Positions 9,264 to 18,003 of a stretch of 64,000 nucleotides of DNA are shown here, one piece after another. Position 1 is the first letter of the stretch; the number at the start of each line of letters is the position of its first letter. The notes beneath the pieces are model-generated. The model was not told the origin of the DNA. It was given only the letters and a program-made list of their open reading frames with translations, and made no database searches. Source of the DNA: Corynebacterium hindlerae (GTDB lineage: Bacteria; Actinomycetota; Actinomycetes; Mycobacteriales; Mycobacteriaceae); assembly GCF_014117265.1 (NCBI RefSeq), contig NZ_CP059833.1, positions 1,271,069 through 1,335,068 of the forward strand, read 5' to 3'. A program made the position numbers and the translations under genes.

Positions 9264-9310
9264 CTCCCAGTTTTGGGATTGTGTCTATCAGGCGTAACCT
9301 AAATGGGCAA

Positions 9311-9384
9311 CGGGATATAGCGCAGTTTGGTAGCGCACGTCGTTCGGGACGACGGGGTCGCAGGTTCAAATCCTGTTATCCCGA
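9311..9384 (+). tRNA. tRNA-Pro (anticodon CGG)
   Basis: 74 nt folding as a full cloverleaf: 7-bp acceptor CGGGATA/TATCCCG, anticodon stem CGTCG/CGACG around loop TTCGGGA (anticodon CGG), T arm with GGTTCAAATCC. The CCA end is not encoded. A dispersed repeat begins about 100 bp downstream. Confidence 0.95.
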
Positions 9385-9489
9385 CTCATGAAACCACCTG
9401 GTAACGGGTGGTTTTTTGCTTGGGCAGGGCTTGCGATTCCTGGGAGTGGAGGGGCGGTTGTGGCCTGTGGGATGTAGGGAAGCCCTCGG

Positions 9490-9764
9490 CCCCGACATTA
9501 TGCCCAGCCGGAACCAAAGTCCCCGACATTACGCCCCCGACAATGCCCCAAAAACACCCCGAAGACCCCGAACTTCGGGAGGGTAATGTCGGGGCCAACA
9601 GTGGCAAGCCCAATTCATACACGGAGCCGGGATTACTGAGGCTGGTGAGGCAATTGAGACAAGGTGATGCAGCCGGAACCAAAGTCCCCGACATTACGCC
9701 CCCGACAATGCCCCAAAAACACCCCGAAGACCCCGAACTTCGGGAGGGTAATGTCGGGGCCAAC
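9490..9764. repeat. Two copies of a 74-bp palindrome-ended repeat (family 1) in a 94-bp direct repeat
   Basis: This fills most of the ~400-bp gap after tRNA-Pro; no gene is seen there. Identical 94-bp blocks lie at 9506-9599 and 9671-9764 (period 165 bp). Each contains a 74-bp core (9521-9594, 9686-9759) beginning CCCCGACATTAC and ending GTAATGTCGGGG, so the ends are inverted repeats, with an internal GAACTTCGGG hairpin. A partial end (CCCCGACATTA) sits at 9490. A third 74-bp copy, in opposite orientation, lies at 42804-42877 beside tRNA-Ser. Confidence 0.9.
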
Positions 9765-9782
9765 GAAGCCGCCAGCACCCCC

Positions 9783-10064
9783 CTACTTCACCATCCGCTT
9801 GATCGCGGCTTCTACTTCGGCGATTTTTTCGGAAGGGTCCCCTGCGCGGGCTGCCCCGACCACGCAGTGTTTGATGTGATCACCAAGGAGTCCCAACGCC
9901 ACGTTTTCTAGGGCGCTATTTGCTGCGGATATTTGGGTGAGGATGTCGATGCAGTATTCGTCTTCTTCGACCATGCGGTGGATACCGCGGATCTGGCCTT
10001 CGATGCGTCGGAGCCTGGCCAGATATGCGTCTTTAGCTGCGGTGTAGCCGTGGTCATGGTTCAC
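9783..10064 (-). CDS. CsoR-family metal-sensing repressor
   Basis: 93 aa, all-helical (DUF156/CsoR/FrmR family). It has LARLRRIEGQIRGI near the N-terminus and the Cu(I)-type ligand set C (YCIDILTQI) and H-x3-C (GDHIKHC). CstR-type sulfur sensors lack that His, so a copper-type sensor is more likely. GTG 10064 overlaps the end of the upstream membrane-protein gene by 11 bp, suggesting co-expression. No copper ATPase or chaperone gene is adjacent, which is unusual for csoR. Confidence 0.85.
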   Translation of the reverse strand: MNHDHGYTAAKDAYLARLRRIEGQIRGIHRMVEEDEYCIDILTQISAANSALENVALGLLGDHIKHCVVGAARAGDPSEKIAEVEAAIKRMVK

Positions 10065-11388
10065 GTACTGGCACCACCTTGAGCACGAGGCCGGAGAGGG
10101 CGGCGATGGCGGCCAGCACTGCGCAGGAGGCACCGAGGATGAGATGCGAGCCGCTGTTTCCTAGTGCGGAGAGGGATGCGGTTGCGTAGTGCATTGGCAT
10201 GAGGTGGGCGAGCACATTCCACACGCTGGATACGGAGGCACCAGATGCTTGTTTCCATACCCAGCCGACGATGCCCGCTTGGATGAGGAGGAATCCGTAT
10301 CCGGCGTAGCGGCCTCGCGTTCCGAAGAGTCGGACGAGCGCGTTGCTGAACAGTGCTGCGGTAAGACCTGCCAGGATGACGATGCCGACCAGTCCGGCGC
10401 CGACCAATGGGGTGAGGGAGGTTCCCAGGACCAGCACTAATACCGCGCCCAGCACAACGGCGAGCAGCCAGCGCCAGCGATTAGAGAAGGATGCTCCGAC
10501 CATCACTACAGCGGCGATGAGGAACCCGAGGAGCGGGACGAGCAATGGAACGACTGTAGCCGTCGGTTCTGGGTCGGCGGGGAGTGCCCGCTGCACCGAA
10601 CCGATTTTTTCTTTGTTGTTGGTGGCCATGCCGTCAATTTTGGTTGCACCATCGCGAAGGCCGCCGGCACCGGTGGAAGCTTCAGCCAGGCCTTTATCTA
10701 GTTCCGCGAGGCCAGCAGCGAGTTCTTTGGAGCCTTTCGTAGCGGTGTAAATGCCGTCGTGGTAGCTGTTTCCGGGGACCGCAAGCTGGTTAGCGATCTC
10801 GCGGGAGCCTGAGCGCAGCGCTGCCAGCTGGTCGACCATGGCGCCATCGAGCTTGAAGCCGTCGACTTGTTTGCGGAATTCCCCGAGACGGTTGCGGAGC
10901 TCCTTAGACTGCGGGTCCCAGCGTGGGGCCAGTTCGGCGTCGGCTTTGTCGATTTCGGCAATGATTTGGGTCTGGAGCAGCGCCAAGCTTTGCACTTGAT
11001 CGACCGCTTGGGCTACGCCGTCGGCGACTTTCACTGCGCCGTCGCCAAGTTGGCCGGTACCTGCTTGCAATTTCACTAGTCCCGCGGAAAGTTCGTTGGC
11101 GCCGGTGAGGGCTGCGGTAGAGCCCTCGTGGAGTTGGCCCACGCCGTCGGCAAGCTGACCACTGCCCTTAGTCAGTTCACCCGTGGCGCCTTTGAGCAAA
11201 CCGGCTTGGGACGCCGCTTCACCTGCTGCGCGGCGTGCCGGGACGAGGTCGGTGGCGCCCGGCGCGGCGGCTGGTTCGGCTGACCAGGTTGCTGCTGGTT
11301 CTATTTTTGCGACTGCAGCGTACACTGCCCCTCCGATCAGAGGAAGCAGCAATAGTAGGGTCAGCAAAAGGCGACGAAGGAGACTCAT
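10054..11388 (-). CDS. YhgE/Pip-like membrane protein
   Basis: 444 aa. An N-terminal transmembrane segment, a long extracytoplasmic region with repeated heptad-like units (such as LQAGTGQLGDGAVKVADGV) that should form coiled coils, and about five C-terminal membrane helices. This is the layout of YhgE/Pip proteins, distantly related to ABC-2 permeases and phage-infection proteins. The start at 11388 lies 6 nt after TACCCT (leaderless). It is followed by the CsoR-like gene with overlap, so its expression may be metal-linked. Function unknown. Confidence 0.75.
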   Translation of the reverse strand: MSLLRRLLLTLLLLLPLIGGAVYAAVAKIEPAATWSAEPAAAPGATDLVPARRAAGEAASQAGLLKGATGELTKGSGQLADGVGQLHEGSTAALTGANELSAGLVKLQAGTGQLGDGAVKVADGVAQAVDQVQSLALLQTQIIAEIDKADAELAPRWDPQSKELRNRLGEFRKQVDGFKLDGAMVDQLAALRSGSREIANQLAVPGNSYHDGIYTATKGSKELAAGLAELDKGLAEASTGAGGLRDGATKIDGMATNNKEKIGSVQRALPADPEPTATVVPLLVPLLGFLIAAVVMVGASFSNRWRWLLAVVLGAVLVLVLGTSLTPLVGAGLVGIVILAGLTAALFSNALVRLFGTRGRYAGYGFLLIQAGIVGWVWKQASGASVSSVWNVLAHLMPMHYATASLSALGNSGSHLILGASCAVLAAIAALSGLVLKVVPVREP

Positions 11389-11458
11389 GCGATAAGGGTA
11401 GAAAACAACCGGCCAATCAGCAGGTAGGCGCACCGAAAGGCCGGGTTGTTCCACCTGG

Positions 11459-11500
11459 TAAGATTTTCTAATGTTGCTTACTTCATTACCCATGGGGTGA
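11459..11500 (+). promoter_or_regulatory. Mrp operon promoter with possible 9-aa leader ORF
   Basis: TGGTAAGAT (an extended -10, hexamer TAAGAT at 11459-11464) is followed 6 nt later by ATG 11471, opening a nine-codon frame (MLLTSLPMG) that stops at 11500. A GGGCCT-cacc-AGGCC hairpin follows at about 11509-11525, before mrpA. The -10 is convincing; the peptide is speculative. Confidence 0.4.
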
Positions 11501-11567
11501 GTGCACTGGGCCTCACCAGGCCGAAGACGATGACCGACGACAACCTCAAGCAAGGTGTGATTCTCAC

Positions 11568-14330
11568 GTGACCCTGCTCCTCGTTTTGCTGATTGCCGGG
11601 GCAGCCGTTGTGGCATCACCGCTGCTGGTACGCGTAGTGGAAAGGCAGGCAGGTTGGCCCCTGGCTGCGTTGTTCATTGCGGCGGCGGTGGTGCTAGCAC
11701 AGCATCCATCCGGATTCCGAGTGCCGTGGGCGCTCGGGGCCTCTTTCGCTATCAAAGCTGATGGCCTGTCCTTTTTCTTCGCGATGCTCGCCCTGCTGAT
11801 CGGCGCGGTCGTCTTTATATATTCAGCCGCTTACCTGCCTAAACGTAAAGGCAACCAGAGCTTCTACCTGATTATGTCGTCGTTCATGCTGGCGGTGTTG
11901 CTGCTGGTGCTTGCCGACGACGTGATCCTGCTCTTCGTGGGCTGGGAGCTGGTCTCGATTGCATCGTTCCTGCTCATCGCCCGTTCGGGTTCGGGTGGCC
12001 AGGCCGGCGCCATGCGCACGTTGATCTTGACGTTCATCGGTGGGCTCACGCTGCTGGCTGCCATCGCGATCATGGTGACGCAGTCCGGAACCACGAACCT
12101 CACCGAGATTCTGGCGAGCGACATGTGGGACGATCATTACCTGACGGAGCTCATGGCGATGCTCATCGCCGTGTCTGCGTTTACGAAGGCCGCGCAGCTA
12201 CCCTTCCATTTCTGGCTGCCGGAGGCGATGGCTGCCGCTACCCCAGTGTCTGCGTTCCTGCACGCTGCCGCGGTGGTGAAGGCCGGTGTGTATCTGCTGA
12301 TTCGCTTCTCGGGGATTTTCCACGATGTGGCGGTGTGGCAGTACTTGCTGATGGCCACGGGCATGACGACGGCGATCATGGCCGCGCTGTTTGCGATCCA
12401 GAAGACGGATCTGAAGCAGCTCACGGCATATTCCACGGTGTCCCACTTGGGGTGGCTGGTAGCCACGATCGGTGTGGGCACACCGTTTGCGCTGGCTGCG
12501 GCCCTGGTGCACACGCTTGCGCACGCGATGTTCAAGTCTTCGTTGTTCATGCTGATCGGTGTGATCGACCACCAGACGGGCACCCGCGATATTCGCCGGT
12601 TGGGCCCGCTGGTGAAGAAACTTCCGTTTACGTTCGCTTCCGTGGTGATCGCTGCGGCGTCGATGGCGTCTGTGCCTCCGCTGCTCGGTTTCGTGTCCAA
12701 GGAGGGCATGCTCACGGCATTCGCGGATTATCCGGTGATGTTGTTCTTCGCCGCTATCGCTGCGCTGCTCACCTTCACCTATTCCGCCCGCATCGTATTC
12801 GGTGCTTTCGTGGATGGCCCACGTCCAATGGATGAGGTGAAGGAAGCTCCGGTGGCGTTGTGGTTGCCGGCTGCGCTTCCGGCACTGTTGTCGGTACCGC
12901 TGGTTTTTGCCATCAGTGTGCTCGACAGCCCGGTAGACGAAGCCCTCCACGCGGTGGGGATGGAACACCACTCGCACTTGGCGCTGTGGCACGGGGTGAA
13001 CGTTCCACTGCTGATTTCTGCGGCCGTGTTGGTGCTGGGTGTGCTGGGTGTGCTCGGCCGCAAGAAGCTGCTGGCCCCGATTTCTGGCACGCAGCTGCTG
13101 CCGTTCACGGGTGCGCTGGCATTGGATCGCGCGACCGGCGGTTTGAAGCGCGTTGGCCGAGTTTTTGCTGAGATCGCAAACTCCTTCAGCCCAGCACGTC
13201 ACCTGGCGTGGCCGGCAGTGACGGTGGTTGTGTTGGCGCTTGCCGCGTGGGCGTCGAATATGGATGGCGCGGGCCTGGCGCCACGGGTTGCTGGCACGGA
13301 TCGTTGGACTGATCTCATGACCTTGGCGATTGTGGCAACGTCCGTGATTGGGCTGGTGCGCACTCGTTCCCGTCTCACTGCGGTGCTGCTACTGTCCGCG
13401 ATTGGTGTGGGCGTGACGTTCCAGATCCTTACCTTGGGTGCCCCTGATGTGGCGCTCACGCAGTTCATGGTGGAGCTACTGGTGATCGTGATGATCATGC
13501 TGGTGCTGCGCCATCAGCCACGTGGGTTCGCCCCAGTGAAGCCGGGCCGGAAGTACTGGTCGGGGGCCATCGCGATCGCGGTGGGCGTCACGGTGTTCTT
13601 CGGTATCTGGACGCTGGTGGGTCGCCATGAGCGCCCTGAGCTGGCGATGTGGTACCTGCGTGAGGCGCCGGGCATCACCGGTGGCGCGAACGTGGTCAAT
13701 ACGATCCTGGTCGAGTTCCGTGCCCTGGATACGCTGGGCGAGCTGTCCGTCCTCGGTATGGCGGGCGTGGTCATCGCCGCGGTGGTTGCCTCGGTGCCGC
13801 GCTCCCGCACCGACCATTTGCCGGCGCTTTACGACGCCGCCCGCAACGCACTCCCATTGCAGCACTTGCGCCGGATTGTGACGCCGATCCTGCTCGTGCT
13901 GGCAGTGCTGATCTTCATGAGGGGCCACAACACCCCTGGTGGTGGCTTCATTGCCGCGCTGGTGGCGGCTTCGGCGTTCATGCTCTCTTATCTGGCCAAG
14001 GGTAAAGATGAACCGGTCGTCGGTAAGCAGGTGCCTTTCCTACTCACTGGGTCCGGCATGTTGATGGCGCTCTTTTCCGGCTACTTGGGGCTGACGCACG
14101 GTTCGTTCCTGTACGCCATTCATGGCCATATCCTCGGCGAGCATGTCACCAGCTCGATGATTTTCGACGGCGGCGTGTTCCTCGCGGTGCTGGGCATGGT
14201 GTCCCTGGGTATCAACGCGCTTGGCGGCTACGACCGACCCGGTGCGGATTCGCTACCGTATGAGCGCCCGGAAGACTCCCCGCTACCACCACACAACATG
14301 CCACTGTCCTACAAGGAGGAGGTCCGATGA
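11568..14330 (+). CDS. mrpA: Mrp Na+/H+ antiporter subunit A fused to MrpB
   Basis: 920 aa, multi-spanning. Residues ~60-430 are the ND5-like proton-channel domain, with conserved Glu in VGWELVSIASF and Lys in FTKAAQLPFHFWLPEA. A DUF4040-type section follows, then from about residue 760 an MnhB domain (FMRGHNTPGGGFIAALV). It moves protons in exchange for Na+ as part of the seven-subunit Mrp complex. The fusion explains the lack of a separate mrpB. GTG 11568 has no strong ribosome site. Its stop overlaps mrpC by 4 bp. Confidence 0.93.
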   Translation: MTLLLVLLIAGAAVVASPLLVRVVERQAGWPLAALFIAAAVVLAQHPSGFRVPWALGASFAIKADGLSFFFAMLALLIGAVVFIYSAAYLPKRKGNQSFYLIMSSFMLAVLLLVLADDVILLFVGWELVSIASFLLIARSGSGGQAGAMRTLILTFIGGLTLLAAIAIMVTQSGTTNLTEILASDMWDDHYLTELMAMLIAVSAFTKAAQLPFHFWLPEAMAAATPVSAFLHAAAVVKAGVYLLIRFSGIFHDVAVWQYLLMATGMTTAIMAALFAIQKTDLKQLTAYSTVSHLGWLVATIGVGTPFALAAALVHTLAHAMFKSSLFMLIGVIDHQTGTRDIRRLGPLVKKLPFTFASVVIAAASMASVPPLLGFVSKEGMLTAFADYPVMLFFAAIAALLTFTYSARIVFGAFVDGPRPMDEVKEAPVALWLPAALPALLSVPLVFAISVLDSPVDEALHAVGMEHHSHLALWHGVNVPLLISAAVLVLGVLGVLGRKKLLAPISGTQLLPFTGALALDRATGGLKRVGRVFAEIANSFSPARHLAWPAVTVVVLALAAWASNMDGAGLAPRVAGTDRWTDLMTLAIVATSVIGLVRTRSRLTAVLLLSAIGVGVTFQILTLGAPDVALTQFMVELLVIVMIMLVLRHQPRGFAPVKPGRKYWSGAIAIAVGVTVFFGIWTLVGRHERPELAMWYLREAPGITGGANVVNTILVEFRALDTLGELSVLGMAGVVIAAVVASVPRSRTDHLPALYDAARNALPLQHLRRIVTPILLVLAVLIFMRGHNTPGGGFIAALVAASAFMLSYLAKGKDEPVVGKQVPFLLTGSGMLMALFSGYLGLTHGSFLYAIHGHILGEHVTSSMIFDGGVFLAVLGMVSLGINALGGYDRPGADSLPYERPEDSPLPPHNMPLSYKEEVR

Positions 14331-14737
14331 TCATCACCTTGACCATTGCTGTTCTTGCTGCTGGTGGCATGTATCTGGTGTTGCAGCGCGGCATGTTCCG
14401 CATCGTGCTGGGAATGTCCTTGATCAGCCATAGCGCGAACCTGACGCTGCTGGCGCTGGGTATTCCCAAGTGGCGTGGCGAACCGTTCTCCAGCACCCCT
14501 CTTGACGTGGCGGCTGACCCGCTGCCGCAGGCGTTCGTGCTGACGGCGATCGTGATTTCGATGGCCACCACCACGTTCATGCTGGCGCTCGCAGCCCTGG
14601 GCCGCAGCGACGACACCGCGTCGAAGCATGCGAATGAGCCGGAGGCGGCGCTGCTGATTACCGCCGCCCGGAACGTCCGTCCCCTGCCCGCCGACAGCCC
14701 CCGTATCGAGCGCAACAAGGCGCTGGAGGAATCATGA
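14327..14737 (+). CDS. mrpC: Mrp antiporter subunit C
   Basis: 136 aa, NuoK-like, with three hydrophobic segments and IVLGMSLISHSANLTLLALG; the C-terminal ~30 residues are soluble. AAGGAGGAGG precedes the ATG, which overlaps the mrpA stop (ATGA). The stop overlaps mrpD likewise. It is a structural part of the Mrp complex. Confidence 0.93.
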   Translation: MIITLTIAVLAAGGMYLVLQRGMFRIVLGMSLISHSANLTLLALGIPKWRGEPFSSTPLDVAADPLPQAFVLTAIVISMATTTFMLALAALGRSDDTASKHANEPEAALLITAARNVRPLPADSPRIERNKALEES

Positions 14738-16215
14738 TCTTGCCGCTTTTCGTTGCTGTCCCGTTGACCGCCGCAGCGCTCGCGGTCATTGCTCCGTGGC
14801 GGTGGCTCCGATCTCTGTTATTCGTCGTAGTGCCGTTCCTGGGAATTCCGGCAGGTGTGTGGCTGTTTACGCAAGGCACGATCGGGCACAATGTGGGCCT
14901 CTACCCCGGTGGCGTGTCCATCGCTTTTGCCGCCGATCAGTTCACAGCCTTGTTTGTGATTACTACCTCTGTGGTGGCGCTGACGGCTAACTGGTTCGCG
15001 TTCGTCTCTGGCGAGATCACCGCCCGTTTCTACCCTGCGCTCACCCTCATGCTGATCGCGGGCGTGAACGGCGCGTTGCTGACCGCTGACCTGTTCAACC
15101 TCTTCGTATTCATCGAGGTTATGCTGCTGCCTTCCTACGGTTTGATGGCGATGACCGGCACCCGGTCTCGTTTGGCTGCCGGCCGGACCTTTGTGCTGTC
15201 TAACTTGTTCGCTTCTACCCTGCTGCTGATTGGTGCGGGCTTGGTGTACGCCGTGTCCGGCACGGTGAATTATGCGGCGCTCGCGGGCGCTGCGGACCAC
15301 GGGCCACTGGTAGTGGCGATGGGTGTTGTGGTGATTGCGCTAGCGGTGAAGGCCGGTGTGGTCCCGCTGCATACGTGGTTGCCGCGCACCTACCCGGCTA
15401 CTAGCTCTGCGGTAATGGGCCTGTTCTCCGGTTTGCACACCAAGGTGGCGGTGTTTGTCCTATACCGGCTGTATGTGGTGGTGTTCGACGCTGACGAGCG
15501 CTGGTCCTGGTTCATCATTGCCGTCATGTGCGTGTCCATGTTGATCGGCGGTTTCGCTGGTCTGGGCGAGCGCACTATCCGCCGGGTGCTGGCTTACCAG
15601 ATGGTCAACGGCATGCCGTTCATCTTGGTGATGCTCGCCTTCGGCACCGAAGCCGCGCTGGCTGCGGGCATACTGTACGCGCTGCATCACATGATCACGG
15701 TGGGCTCGCTGGTGCTGACCACCGGCGCGATTGAGGAAACATACGGCACGGGAACCTTGTCGAAGCTCTACGGCTTGGCGCGCCGCGACCCAATTGCGTC
15801 CACGGTGTGGGCTGCGGGCGCGTTCTCGGTTGTCGGTTTTCCCCCGTTTTCCGGCATGTGGGGTAAGGTCGGCATCGTTTTCGCAGCTGCGGAGCCTGGC
15901 AATATGCGCTCATGGCTGGTCATTTCGGTGGTGATTGTGGCGTCGATCGGTGCCCTGCTGTCGATGCTGCGTGTCTGGCGCAAGGTGTTCTGGGGTAAAC
16001 CGATGGGGCGGTATAGCGCGTCGTTGGGCGTGACCTGGGCGAAGTTGCTGCCGGGGCTGTCGCTGATGGTGGTGTCGGTGGGGATGTTCTTCGCCGCAGG
16101 CCCGCTTATCGACGCCATTTCCACCGCATCCCACGCCCTCTTCGATGTCCCGTCCTACGTGTCCGCGGTGTTCGGCACCACTGATCCGATTGGAGTAGTC
16201 AATGCATCTGTTTAA
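14734..16215 (+). CDS. mrpD: Mrp antiporter subunit D
   Basis: 493 aa, ND2/ND4-like membrane protein with the conserved Glu in LFVFIEVMLLPSYGLM and Lys in AVKAGVVPLHTWLPRTYP, plus MWGKVGIVFAA. Together with MrpA it forms the ion-conducting core. GGAGG lies just before the ATG. It overlaps mrpE by 14 bp. Confidence 0.94.
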   Translation: MILPLFVAVPLTAAALAVIAPWRWLRSLLFVVVPFLGIPAGVWLFTQGTIGHNVGLYPGGVSIAFAADQFTALFVITTSVVALTANWFAFVSGEITARFYPALTLMLIAGVNGALLTADLFNLFVFIEVMLLPSYGLMAMTGTRSRLAAGRTFVLSNLFASTLLLIGAGLVYAVSGTVNYAALAGAADHGPLVVAMGVVVIALAVKAGVVPLHTWLPRTYPATSSAVMGLFSGLHTKVAVFVLYRLYVVVFDADERWSWFIIAVMCVSMLIGGFAGLGERTIRRVLAYQMVNGMPFILVMLAFGTEAALAAGILYALHHMITVGSLVLTTGAIEETYGTGTLSKLYGLARRDPIASTVWAAGAFSVVGFPPFSGMWGKVGIVFAAAEPGNMRSWLVISVVIVASIGALLSMLRVWRKVFWGKPMGRYSASLGVTWAKLLPGLSLMVVSVGMFFAAGPLIDAISTASHALFDVPSYVSAVFGTTDPIGVVNASV

Positions 16216-16621
16216 GTTCATCCCTTGGCTGATCGGACAGATCATTGTCGGTGGCCTGGTCATTGTCCGTTCCGCGTTTTCGGGTTCCACTGGGTTCAAG
16301 CCGGTTATCGTGTCCTACCCGCTGCGAATCACCTCAGACCGGGATATTTTCTGGTTCTCCAGCTGCATCACCATCACCCCAGGAACACTGTCCTTGGGAA
16401 TCCGTGGCGACAGGTTGCTCGTCCACGCTGTGTATGGCGCCGACCCGGGTGAGGTTTTGGCCGGCCTCGCTGATATGGAGGAGCGCCTGGTGCCTTCCGT
16501 CGCTTCCATCGACAAAGGCGCACCAGGCCAAGGGGCTGGAAACCCATTGCACTCTACCTTCGTAGCTGGACATTCCGACACCAACTACGGCCCCTACGCC
16601 ACCTCGGATGAGGAGAACTGA
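16202..16621 (+). CDS. mrpE: Mrp antiporter subunit E
   Basis: 139 aa with an N-terminal membrane segment and a cytoplasmic domain (ITPGTLSLGIRGDRLLVHAV), the MnhE pattern. It ends where mrpF begins (TGATG, 1-bp overlap). MrpE is needed for full assembly in other bacteria; it is shorter than many family members, with one clear hydrophobic stretch. Confidence 0.9.
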   Translation: MHLFKFIPWLIGQIIVGGLVIVRSAFSGSTGFKPVIVSYPLRITSDRDIFWFSSCITITPGTLSLGIRGDRLLVHAVYGADPGEVLAGLADMEERLVPSVASIDKGAPGQGAGNPLHSTFVAGHSDTNYGPYATSDEEN

Positions 16622-16869
16622 TGATTATTTTCGTGTTCGTGTTGGGCGCGTGCCTGCTGGGCGCGCTGGCCCTCATTCTCTTCACTCATGATGACGCCAC
16701 CCGCGCCGTCGTGGCCGACATGGTGTTCTTCATCATGGTCGCCATGTACATCGTCTGGACTCTCGTTACTGATACCTCAATCGTTTACGAGGTCGCACTG
16801 CTAGCCGGATTGCTCGGCCTCCTGTCCACGGTGTCCGTCGCCCGCATCCTGTCGAAAGGCCGCCGATGA
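16621..16869 (+). CDS. mrpF: Mrp antiporter subunit F
   Basis: 82 aa with three predicted membrane helices and the MnhF pattern (DVALL-like YEVALLAGLLGLLSTV). Translationally coupled on both sides: TGATG with mrpE and a 4-bp overlap with mrpG. Confidence 0.9.
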   Translation: MIIFVFVLGACLLGALALILFTHDDATRAVVADMVFFIMVAMYIVWTLVTDTSIVYEVALLAGLLGLLSTVSVARILSKGRR

Positions 16870-17141
16870 GCTACGTTCTGGTATCTATAGCCTGCATCCT
16901 GATCCTCGGCACCGTCAGCGCGCTCTGGCGCGCACCCGACGCCCTGACCAGGATTAACTTGATGGGCCCCACCGTGGGCATCGCACTGCCACTATTGATC
17001 CTGGCCAAGCTGCTATCCGACCCCTTTGACTGGCACAACCTAATCAGGGCTCTCCTATCCATCTTCGGACTCTGGGTCGTAGCAGCCGTGTCCTCCTTCT
17101 ACATGGGCCGCTCCGTACACGACGCCGTGGAGGATCTTTAG
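16866..17141 (+). CDS. mrpG: Mrp antiporter subunit G
   Basis: 91 aa, MnhG/PhaG type: three hydrophobic segments with ALTRINLMGPTVGIALPLL after the first. It is the last gene of the operon, coupled to mrpF by ATGA. No strong U-tract terminator follows directly; a palindromic repeat lies ~70 bp downstream. Confidence 0.9.
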   Translation: MSYVLVSIACILILGTVSALWRAPDALTRINLMGPTVGIALPLLILAKLLSDPFDWHNLIRALLSIFGLWVVAAVSSFYMGRSVHDAVEDL

Positions 17142-17204
17142 GGCTTGGTTTAACTAGGCTTCCCAGGGGTTATGGGATAGCTGAGGCGGTTTGGGCCCCT
17201 GCTA

Positions 17205-17322
17205 AAACCTGCAATCCCCGGGAAGCATAACCCGGATCTCGGGATAAAAATGCTTAAATAGCAAACTTGCAGCTAGATTTTTGTCCGAGATCCGAGTTTC
17301 ACTTCCCGGGGATTACAGGTTT
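17205..17322. repeat. Long palindromic intergenic element, family 2, copy 1
   Basis: In the ~390-bp gap between mrpG and the convergent Ohr gene, where no gene is seen. Arms at 17205-17242 and 17284-17322 (AATCCCCGGGAAG... and mirror) are built around CCGGATCTCGG/CCGAGATCCG. The centre contains AAATAGCAA..TTGCAGC. A copy with the same internal spacing and the same centre lies at 38331-38436. Confidence 0.85.
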
Positions 17323-17534
17323 CGATAGCGCGTTTTAGGGAAACCCCAGGCAAAACCTAGGTAGATCAAGCTGAGGTTGATCGTGCGGTAGTCCCGGGTG
17401 TTGTGCCCCTGGTGGGGGGTATTCAAAGATTTTTAGCCCGGATGGCCACCTACGCGTGTTGATGTAGTTCAAGGGCTGAGCAGCGCACACGGAAGTATAG
17501 TGCTGCTCAGCCCCAATGTTGGTTTCGCCGGACG

Positions 17535-17948
17535 CTAGACCAGCTCGGCTGTTGCGTCGAAGTCGCCGCGTACTGCGCGGGAGTATGGGCAGAATTCGTG
17601 TGCTTTGGCTACGAGTTCGGCGTCGCCGTCGAAGGAGCCACCTGCGAAGGACACTTTGATGGCGCCGGAGAGTCGGAATCCGTCGGAGACTTTGTTCAGG
17701 GTGACGGAGGCGGTGACGGATGGTTCATGCTCGGAAACGGAGACTCCGGAGTCCTTCATGATCTTTTGCAGGGCGCCGTTGAAGCAGGCTGCCCAGGCTG
17801 CGGCGAAGAGGGTTTCTGGGTTTGGTGCGTCGCCACTGCCGCCGAGGGCAGCTGGTGGTCGGATATCGGATTCGAAGTCACCGCTAACGCGGCCGTCGCG
17901 GCCTCCGCCGGTGGAGGTTACGGTTGCGGTGTACAAAGCTTCAGACAT
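17535..17948 (-). CDS. Organic hydroperoxide resistance protein (Ohr/OsmC family)
   Basis: 137 aa. The two redox cysteines are in AAWAACFNGALQ and AHEFCPYSRAVRG, the Ohr pattern, with the arginine loop near residue 20 (GRDGRVSGDF). Ohr reduces organic hydroperoxides with thiols from lipoylated proteins. The ATG at 17948 follows AAAAGGAG at 6 nt spacing; in-frame codons upstream have none. It is divergent from sigC, only 55 bp between start codons. Confidence 0.9.
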   Translation of the reverse strand: MSEALYTATVTSTGGGRDGRVSGDFESDIRPPAALGGSGDAPNPETLFAAAWAACFNGALQKIMKDSGVSVSEHEPSVTASVTLNKVSDGFRLSGAIKVSFAGGSFDGDAELVAKAHEFCPYSRAVRGDFDATAELV

Positions 17949-18003
17949 TGTTGCTCCTTTTCTGTGTCGGGGTGCCCCAGTGTACCTGGTAATGTAGGTG
18001 TTC

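Noticed and set aside
12198..13202. A long Arg/His/Gln-rich frame antisense to mrpA
   Set aside because: Composition is that of a reversed membrane-protein gene; no start signal.
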